From assembly GCA_963969365.1 (NCBI GenBank), contig OZ017759.1:992001-1056000 (forward strand): a stretch of DNA of 64,000 bases, written 5' to 3'. Position numbers and translations under genes: made by a program. This DNA is from Asterochloris sp. CNOR1. Its lineage: Eukaryota; Chlorophyta; Trebouxiophyceae; Trebouxiales; Trebouxiaceae. Positions 58,101 to 64,000 of the stretch are shown here, in pieces. How positions within the stretch are numbered: the stretch's first letter is position 1; each line of letters begins with the position of its first letter. The notes beneath the pieces are model-generated. The model worked only from the letters and a program-made list of their open reading frames with translations, was not told the origin of the DNA and ran no database searches.

Positions 58101-60002
58101 CTGCAGCGGGCACAGGCAGCAAAGCCTTCTCATAGCAGCAGTCCTAGGGCTGAGGCTGGGCAGGCGGGTGTTTTTGCACTGGAGGGCCTGAAGCTCGACC
58201 TGCAGCAGGAGAGGGCAAGGCGGGAGCAGGTCAGTCTCTTGCCTGGCTGGCTCTCCTGCTGCCGGGTGCTCAGGCCTTCAGAGGCCATGCATATATGCCG
58301 GAGTGGTCCTGCCCCACCAACTGATGCTTTCGGGAGATGAGTTGCACCGCAAGGGCCTTATATACTAATGAGGTTGCGGCACGATTTGCAGCAGGAGTGG
58401 GCACATGGGACCACGTGGGGCTTACACAGGTGGATCTGAACTCAGGCAGCCAGCCACATTGCCCTTCATCCGAGGGTGTCATGAAGGCATGGTTTTGAGT
58501 AGAGCCTTGACGAGCACCTTCCTTAAGATCAGGGCAAACTACATCGGCATGCTGGCTGCAAGATCAGGCACCCATTCCTTATTCAGCTGCCTCTACCTGC
58601 ATGAGGAGCCCAGCAATTAAATCACAATTTGTCAGTCGTCAGGGAGGGGCCTGCCGCTGGGTCTATGTTTGCTGCTGGGTCGATGCACATTTTTGGAGAG
58701 CAGACAGAGTGTTGTTGACTTTCCTAAGTTGACAAAGCACTTGGCAAAAGATAAGAAACGGCCTGCCTCTGGGTCACAAATGCCATGCTGGGTGGCTGCA
58801 GGCGGAGCATGACTTTGCTGAGCTGATGGAGTCAGTGGAGGCCATGCGTCCAGCAGCAGGAACACCCCAGCCGCGCACCTCGGGCACCATGCGGGTGAGT
58901 TGGGGGACCATTGGGGAAACTAGATGCATGTGAGGCACAGCTGCAGGGACCCCGCAGAGGTGTGGGCAATCCTGGACCCATTTGCTGCAGTGATGATGAG
59001 GCGTCTAAGGACTGGACAGCTTAAGATTTGTGACGCTGCTCTCCCCAACTTGGTGGGCAGCGGACCTGCTACAAAAGCTGCATGGCCTCGAGTCTGCTGT
59101 AATCCCTATTAATGCAGCCCTCAGGCAGGACCGTGCTCTGTGCAGTCTCCAAGACAGCAAAGTGCAAAAGACTATTGAGCAGAGAAGGCAGCCCTGAAGC
59201 AGTAAAATTGGTTCACCCAAGCTGACAATGACACATCACCAGGCTACCCTGCAGGTCACTGCGGTGCAGCTGGAGCCTGACACTGCTCTCTTCAGTTTGC
59301 CCACCTTGCGGCCACGAGCGCTCACTCTTCCCCAAGGCCACTGCAAAGCAGCTGAAGCGCAAGGTTTCTGGCTGAGCTGAGCTGATCACAGCCATCAGGC
59401 TGCCCCAGCAAGTCACTGTGGAGCAGCTGGAGCGTCAGGTTGTTTGTTCAAGAGTGCCCAGCTAGCTGCCTAAGGTATTCAGTGACCCTGCAGGTCACTG
59501 TGGAGCAACTGGAGCGGGAGAATGCTGCCCTCAAGCAGAACCTGGCGCGCACGCGCGGCCTAGTTGGGGATGTGCAGGACGAGCTGCTCAGGGCACGCCA
59601 GGATGTCGGTGGCACCACAGTGCAACTGGCTCAGGTCAGCTTTTTGCACAGCCGGTACACTGAGCGGCCTGCTCGGCCTTGGCACTGCACATGCAGGGGC
59701 AAGTCCTAATTGATGATGAAAAAAGCCAGTCCTTGTCAGGGCGCCACTGCACACCTGTTTCCAGTCAGCAGCCCTGGGGCCTCCAAGTGCCTGTGGGGAA
59801 GGATGTGTGCAAGGAGCACCTTGATCTCAGCCAAGACACTGGGCATGCAGACTGCCATCATGGGTGAACCAACAGCATTGGGTATGCACCATGCGCTATT
59901 TGACCACCCTGCTGTCATGTCATGTAGGCTAGTACTGCCCTGCTGCAAGAGGCCCAGACTTCAATGCGGCCACAGTCAGCAGGTTCTCAGGCTTCCGTAT
60001 AG
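40131..60002 (+). CDS. BLD10: BLD10/CEP135 centriole cartwheel protein
   Basis: A 20-kb gene. Supported exons: 40131-40322, 41088-41349, 41474-41527, 41918-41996, 42806-42940, 43358-43459, 44353-44502, 44883-45002, 45400-45636, 46342-46515, 46861-47043, 47579-47734, 48216-48326, 48630-48734, 49165-49338, 49676-49845, 50213-50372, 50691-50807, 51472-51711, 52172-52293, 52919-53027, 53479-53646, 53988-54104, 54504-54617, 55091-55252, 56030-56172, 56414-56551, 57062-57242, 58047-58229, 58802-58894, 59494-59634 and 59928-60002. The sum is about 1,555 residues, nearly all coiled coil; Chlamydomonas Bld10p has a similar length. Diagnostic blocks: N-terminal LQRKLQALHYTDPLD, LTSENNQLHLQLL, RRDTEIGRLGAQVERGRD, SLRGDATVQEYMARL, VDSERDSLQAELDTKAE and QYVMDLQAFERQTDALSRQL. 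BLD10/CEP135 links the cartwheel spokes to the centriole microtubules. Phases fit except between 41527 and 41918, where an exon or splice site is unresolved. Two introns (48327, 53028) have GC donors. Confidence 0.92.
40783..41057 (+). repeat. Two degraded copies of BLD10 exon 2 start in intron 1
   Basis: Copy A (40783-40868) repeats the intron end and the first ~70 bases of exon 2 (GTGGAGGTGCTGCACC, then GATGCGCGCCTGACCAGC) and runs into TGA. Copy B (40999-41057) encodes LHHNKVRMASNNNQLQ against LHRDNARLTSENNQLH. The real exon starts at 41088. Copy A lies 293 bases upstream of it. Confidence 0.88.
42288..42366 (+). repeat. Degraded copy of the BLD10 exon at 42806
   Basis: The segment after a CACAG acceptor-like site reads DIELACLGPKVEAQ, matching DTEIGRLGAQVERG in the real exon 518 bases downstream, including the shared GGGGCCCA(A/G)GTGGAG core. 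The copy soon loses similarity and I do not include it in the CDS. Confidence 0.65.
43417..43794 (+). repeat. Four tandem copies of an exon 3' end and its donor
   Basis: The end of the exon 43358-43459 (CCTGGAGGCCACAGAGCGCA, then CGCAAGCAG and the donor) is followed by three degraded copies at 43525-43570, 43625-43670 and 43747-43794. Distances are 108, 100 and 122 bases. Each keeps the GGCCACxxxxCxCAGC pattern; the first two also keep CAG/GTGG at the junction. Confidence 0.88.
44114..44168 (+). repeat. Degraded copy of the BLD10 exon at 44353
   Basis: 44114-44168 matches 44343-44400 (CCTGCAGCT, GGCTGC, AGAACACAGC, GTAGTC against GTGGTC), covering the acceptor and first ~48 bases of the exon 230 bases further on. 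An internal TAG and indels disable it. Confidence 0.75.
47340..47379 (+). repeat. Degraded copy of the BLD10 exon at 47579
   Basis: CCAGCATCCTGAAAGGCAAG then AAGGAGGCGTTCC matches the exon start CCAGTGTCCTGGAAGGCGAG then AAGGAGGTTCTGC, 236 bases upstream of it. Confidence 0.7.
49390..49515 (+). repeat. Degraded copies of the 3' end of BLD10 exon 49165-49338
   Basis: 49429-49515 aligns with 49259-49344, including the exon end GCCAGCTGGGCACACAG and a GTGGGT donor-like site. A shorter copy (CACCAGCTTGGCACCTAGCT then GAGGCCTTCACGGTGACTG) lies between them at 49390-49425. Spacing of the longer copy is about 171 bases. Confidence 0.85.
51124..51349 (+). repeat. Degraded copies of the BLD10 exon at 51472
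   Basis: 51264-51349 reads ALHVMDSIRDSLSAEHLTEA against ALQTVDSERDSLQAELDTKA in the real exon, with its own CTGTTGCAG acceptor-like site 200 bases upstream. A shorter fragment at 51124-51160 matches the later part (GAGCTGGACA then GCCAAGGC). Confidence 0.88.
52004..52070 (+). repeat. Degraded copy of the BLD10 exon at 52172
   Basis: The acceptor CTGCTGCAG and following GCCCTTGAAGAG...CAGATGAGCACCGAGCTG match the exon start and its CAGGATGAGCACCGGGCTG. The copy is 154 bases upstream. A fragment of the exon's other end (CAGCTGGCCACGGCCGCAAC) recurs downstream at 52546-52565, and a still shorter one near 52634. Confidence 0.82.
54803..54910 (+). repeat. Two short copies of the acceptor region of BLD10 exon 55091
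   Basis: GCAGGCTCTGCAGCACA at 54808-54824 and GCAGGCCCTGCAGCACAAGC at 54881-54900 match GCAGGCGCTGCAGCACAAAC at the real exon start (55087-55106). Each keeps a usable-looking acceptor. Confidence 0.7.
57601..57960 (+). repeat. Four copies of the acceptor region of BLD10 exon 58047
   Basis: Copies at 57601-57640, 57681-57716, 57761-57800 and 57927-57960 each have GCAG followed by a GACAGCAGC/GGACATCTC/ATGGACGGC-type start. The best, at 57681, has GTGCAGGACAGCAGCCAGGC then TGCTGCCAT, against GTGCAGGAGAACAGCCACGC then CACTGCCAT in the real exon. The first three are spaced about 80 bases apart. Confidence 0.8.
59246..59440 (+). repeat. Two copies of the acceptor region of BLD10 exon 59494
   Basis: 59246-59281 (CCCTGCAGGTCACTGCGGTG then CAGCTGGAGC) and 59401-59440 (AAGTCACTGTGGAGCAGCTG then GAGCGTCAG) match the exon start CCCTGCAGGTCACTGTGGAG then CAACTGGAGC. 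The first copy retains a perfect acceptor. Confidence 0.85.
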
Positions 60003-60113
60003 ACAAGCTGCTCAAAACGTGTTCTGCACAGCATGCAAGCCAGAAGTGTGTACTGTGACAACGAGTAAATGAACCATGTGTCTGTAGACAGTCTGCTATG
60101 TAGCACATCACAG

Positions 60114-60118
60114 TGTAA
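60114..60118 (+). terminator. Probable TGTAA polyadenylation signal of BLD10
   Basis: TGTAA lies 112 bases after the BLD10 stop codon, at a plausible distance for an algal polyadenylation signal. Confidence 0.45.
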
Positions 60119-60541
60119 AGCAGCAGCTCCTCAAATGAGAAAACAGCTCAAGTTGCCGCAGGCTGGACACGAGATAGTTGTGGGCATTGCATCGCAGAAA
60201 GCTTGAACAGTCCTTGAACTTGCTTGCAAGAGGCACTGTGCTGCAGCCTGCCAGGTGTACGTCTTGCAATCATGAATGTTCAGATGCTGGAGGGAATCAC
60301 CCCTTGACATGAGTTGCAGCTTGTGCTTGATGCTACAATGTTGTAGGCCAGCCGAGAATGTGGCCACTGCAAGGCAAGCACTCAACACCAAGGTTGCACT
60401 GTCGTGGGTCACAGCCCCCTGAAAGTGCCTGAATGGTGACTCGGGTGTGCAGAGAATAGGCGAACACTGTCAGCAGAATGAGTGCTTTGGGCAGCTGTCT
60501 GCAGGTGCACGGCAGATGCTAAGATGATGCCTTATGAGTGG

Positions 60542-60572
60542 ACAACATACAATGCCTTGCATTGTATGTTGT
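60542..60572. repeat. Perfect 14-base inverted repeat with 3-base loop
   Basis: ACAACATACAATGC at 60542-60555 and its exact reverse complement at 60559-60572, separated by CTT. It is AT-richer than its surroundings and lies in the intergenic gap. Confidence 0.9.
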
Positions 60573-61202
60573 GCAGCCTTCTAGATGCTTCCCATGCGGG
60601 CAATGGCTTGTCAGCATTGCACAGGTATGGGGTTAGCTATGGTGGGCAAAAGATCTAAGCCTGGGGTATATCTTGGTGTACACAGTCTGCGGTTCGGTAC
60701 AATAATGCCCTCCAGCGCACCAGTAGCACGCATATATTGCATGAAGCTCCTAGCTTGCATTGCGTATCTGTCGGATGGCATGGTAGGTCTGTTCTTTCCA
60801 TGCTGCATTTCCAGCAGCTCTCCTCGTCCATTGCCGTGAGGTCCGCCAGCGGCGGCTGCCTACCCAGTGGGGACCTGTCGACGACCAGAAGGTAAAACAA
60901 CAAGGAATCTAAACATGGATGTGTGACTTCTGGCTGTTCAGCACTTATCGGGGAAAAGGAGCGCCCGGGCAATAGTGAGGCTGCACAAAAGATCACCAAA
61001 GATTCAGCTGTATTTGCCACCTCCCAAAACATACATGCAAATCGTGCCCTCAGAACAGCCCCTGTGGTGTGTAAAGTCTCCAAAAAGCAAGGAGCTGCAG
61101 GCACGCATGCTCAGGAGGAGCAACATCTGAGCTGCAAGCGGAGCTGGAACCTGCAGCAGCTTGAAGCTGCAGGGTGGCAGGCACTGCACGCCTGCTGCAG
61201 GG

Positions 61203-64000
61203 ATGCAACGCGTAAAGGTGTATCGCCTCACTGATGAGGGGAGCTGGGCAGACAAGGGCACAGGCAGTGTCTCCGTCGAGTTCATGGAGGTGAGACCTGC
61301 TCGTCAGGCAGTGTCAGGCTTGAGCTGTTGCAATTTGCTGAAGCATCGCAACATTTCATGTCCACACTGCCTCTTTGCATGGTTGGCCGGAGTGACCAGG
61401 GTGGGGCTGGCCCTGGCATGCCACGGCAGGCCTGCCTCCACTCCAGCCCCAGCAGCAGTGCAGCTTTTCATACAGCTGTACTCCGGTGGAAGGGCTTACA
61501 GACATCCCTGATGGGTGCCTGGGCTTGTTGGTGAAGGACTGCTGGTAGCAACTCCTGCACCTTTCTGCACTGGGTTGCTGCACAGAGGACTGCACTGGTG
61601 TGCAGAATATTGCACAGGGCAAGCACCCCCACTGGAGCACACATTGTGAGTAAGTAGTTTGATGCAACTGCGCTCATGGTATGCTGTCGCAGGTTCTGTG
61701 CTCTTGCGCAACAAGGCAGTGCAACTATCCTGTGCACTGCAGTTGCTTACCATGCTCTGTGCATGGGAGTCAGCAGTTGGGAATGCCATGCTGCATGCTG
61801 AAGTCATCTAGCAACTTGAAGCAGGCTTGTGCCGGCATGACTACAGCAAGCTTGTAATCTGATGTCATCTGATTTGCGCTGCAGTAGGTGCCTGCCCTGC
61901 GCAGCAGGCATTGTGATTCAGGCAGGTGGTCGGTGCAGGAGAGGACCCCTTGAAGAAGCGCTTGCCTGACTTTCAGCGTGCCCTTTTGGGGCTGCACTGG
62001 TCTGTGCACTTTGACCAGCCTGTAGGCAGCCAATGAACAACAAAGCATTGCCAGCTGATGCGGTGTCATCACTGTGCAGCAAGCAAATGCGATGGGGCTG
62101 GTGGTAGTCTCTGAAGAGGATGCCCGCACCCTGCTGGTGCACAAGGTGTCCCGCGAAGACATCTACAACCGGCAAGGAGAGGAGACCATCATAATGTGGT
62201 CAGACCCTGACATCGGGACAGACATCGCGCTCAGCTTTCAGGAGGCGACAGGGTGCAATGCCATCTGGTGGGTAGCAGACCGCGCAGGCTGCAGTGTCCT
62301 CAGATGGGTGCCACATTGCAAGGCACACCCGTCAGAAAGGGGGTTGTGGCAGTAGAGGGCATTGCGCATGTGTTTGGCAGCTGCACCTGGACAGCTGCAG
62401 CAGTCTGCAGCCTTGGGAGTCATCCTGTCTCGTGGGACACACGTTATGCTCAGCTTGTAGGGGGCTGTGAAGCAAAGGCTATCCCATGGGAATGCTTGTG
62501 GGGCCACAGCGCTCAGTTTGTTTTGACATGTGGTGGGCAGCTGCAGGGGGCTGCTCTTGTTGTGGGCTGCCATGCGCAAAGCATGTGTCCAGCAGGAGCC
62601 ATGTTGCCTGCAGGCTGTGCGCTGCAGAACTGCCCAGGACAGGTGTTAGCAGGCTCTCAGCAAAGTGTATGTCCCTGCCCCCTGCAGGGAGCAGATCCAG
62701 CACATACAGCGCGAGCCCCACTCCCGCTTGCCAGAGAATGTGCCCCCCGGCTACCACAAGCACGTCGGGATGGTGGACGAGCTGGAGGAGGTGCATCCCA
62801 TGGAAGGTGAGACTCTGGCTGTGCGCTGTGATTGCCTGTTGCTTTGACACCTGATGGGGGGCCAGGTGCGGCAATTGAGCAGCCCCAGTGCGGGCACAGC
62901 ATTGGTGTGGCTAGGGCTGCTGCACATCTGCTTCTTTGCAACATGACCAGGCTGTGTAGGGTAGAGTGGCCTACCTGACTCCTGCAGGGCATTTCATGAA
63001 GAGAATGTGCAGCTCCTGCAGTGACCCTTCTCTGGCACGACAAAGTAGACTGCTGCTATGAACCTTTGAATGGAGGGTTCTGAGCGAGACCTTTGCTGGT
63101 GCCTCCTGCAGAAAGCGCAGATGATGAGGATGGGGCTGTCATTGACCACCTGAAGCTGCCATTTCCAGACATGGGCAACCTGTCTCAGATTGCCAAGGTG
63201 GGAGCCATGCCGTCACAGCCAGACAGCTTGGAATCGGCAATTTGCTGTGCTGGGTGCAACATATTGACGCACACCGAACAACGAGCAGCAGGGGCTGGTG
63301 TCGAGCCTGGTGGGCCCAGCCACCTCGCCGTCCATTTTCCAGGCCAACCTGCCAAGAGTGACCCCAAGACCCAAACATCGAATTTGCGGGCAGACTTTTG
63401 AGAAGCTGCAACCTGGGCAACCCTGTACATGCTCAGACCCACCAGTGCAGCACCCCTCTGAAAGTCTGTGCTCACCACACCATTTCGGGTGATGGCCACA
63501 CTGGACCTTGAGCGCTCACAGTCTTGTGTCATTGCTGCTGCAGATCCTCACAGATGTCCCGCACTACCATCGAGATGCTGTGTCTCAGCAGCTGCGGCCA
63601 GAGGTGGTGGAAAAGCTTCTGGACATCTTCAAGGTACCTGTATCCAAGCAGCTTGTCAGCCAGACCAGCTGCACCTGCAAGGCCAGACACTGCATGCATG
63701 ACCCCCGCCCTGTACTGCATCACTGCCTCCTGCCACCAGTGCCCATGAGCACCTTGCCTGCCTGCAGCAAAACCAACCTCAGGCGTCAGTGGCAAGCCAG
63801 TCAGGCTGCTGCTCCTAAAACAGCCCTCCGCACTGCTGTCTGCCAGCTGCACATTGGAGCCTTGCCTGGCAGCAGACTCTGTGACCGAGGCTCAGACTTT
63901 TGTGATGAGCCTGCCTGCAGCAACTGGACGACCTCGAAGAACAGGAGGGCCTGGGCCACATGTACCAAATCATGAAGGGCGCCATCATGCTTGCTGACAC
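61203..64000 (+). CDS. PP4R3: PP4 regulatory subunit 3 (SMEK/Psy2), 5' part
   Basis: Six exons: 61203-61289, 62080-62267, 62688-62806, 63112-63197, 63544-63633 and 63921 onward. The window ends inside exon 6. Phases match throughout. The start MQRVKVYRLTDEGSWADKGT is the classic N-terminus of the EVH1-like domain, which continues with LVVVSEEDARTLLVHKV, DIYNRQGEETIIMWSDPD and IALSFQEATGCNAIW. The SMK-1 region begins with LPFPDMGNLSQIAKIL and PHYHRDAVSQQLRPEV. PP4R3 directs the PP4 phosphatase to substrates through the EVH1-like pocket and works in DNA-damage signalling, cell division and, in plants, microRNA processing. An acidic stretch (ESADDEDGAV) joins the two regions. About 190 residues are seen; full-length homologues are around 800. 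Confidence 0.93.

Larger units (their letters stand above)
60003..61202. other. Intergenic region between BLD10 and PP4R3 genes
   Basis: No exon chain is visible. It holds the BLD10 3' UTR and the PP4R3 promoter and 5' UTR. The only distinct structure is the hairpin at 60542-60572. Confidence 0.5.

Noticed and set aside
1-64000. tRNA, rRNA, CRISPR array, complete transposon, bacterial operons
   Set aside because: I looked for these and saw no supporting pattern. The gene structures are eukaryotic with spliceosomal introns.

Overview
This is nuclear DNA of a eukaryote with intron-dense genes, most likely a core chlorophyte green alga and probably a trebouxiophyte. The lineage is inferred, not shown by a marker. 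Support comes from introns that open with GTGAGT/GTGGGT-type donors and nearly all close with TGCAG, short exons (mostly 80-250 bases), TGTAA words downstream of some stops, and the gene families present: an expansin-like protein, plant-type CCR4 and a SLC35A-type nucleotide-sugar transporter. I see no rRNA, tRNA, CRISPR array or complete transposon.

Layout. 1-1.7 kb: no resolvable gene. 1.7-4.0 kb (+): secreted protein with two expansin-like beta-barrels. 4.7-7.6 kb (-): MYND zinc finger plus MSS51-type C-terminal domain. 8.9-15.9 kb (-): GT32 (OCH1-like) glycosyltransferase that appears to be spliced in frame to a FkbM methyltransferase. 15.9-18.0 kb: unresolved. 18.0-23.3 kb (-): CCR4 deadenylase, divergent from TFIIS at 23.6-26.5 kb (+). 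26.5-28.2 kb: unresolved. 28.2-31.1 kb (+): short-chain dehydrogenase/reductase. 31.5-33.1 kb (+): tentative secreted protein. 33.8-37.0 kb (-): secreted fasciclin-domain protein, divergent from a nucleotide-sugar transporter at 37.4-39.9 kb (+). 40.1-60.0 kb (+): a 20-kb gene for the centriole cartwheel protein BLD10/CEP135. 61.2 kb to the end (+): PP4 regulatory subunit 3, cut by the window edge.

For eight genes I could chain the exons through matching splice phases to a complete reading frame (expansin-like, MYND, GT32-FkbM, CCR4, SDR, FAS1, transporter, and PP4R3 as far as the window goes). BLD10 and TFIIS each keep one unresolved junction. Several genes share a secretory or cell-surface theme (expansin-like, GT32-FkbM, FAS1, sugar-nucleotide transporter), but nothing shows co-regulation.

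The most unusual signal is in the introns. In at least five genes, and most strongly in BLD10, introns carry one to four degraded copies of the neighbouring exon edge together with its splice site, at spacings of about 70-300 bases. The introns look as if they grew by repeated local duplication of exon-intron boundaries. The second notable item is the GT32-FkbM fusion, a candidate enzyme for O-methylated glycans.
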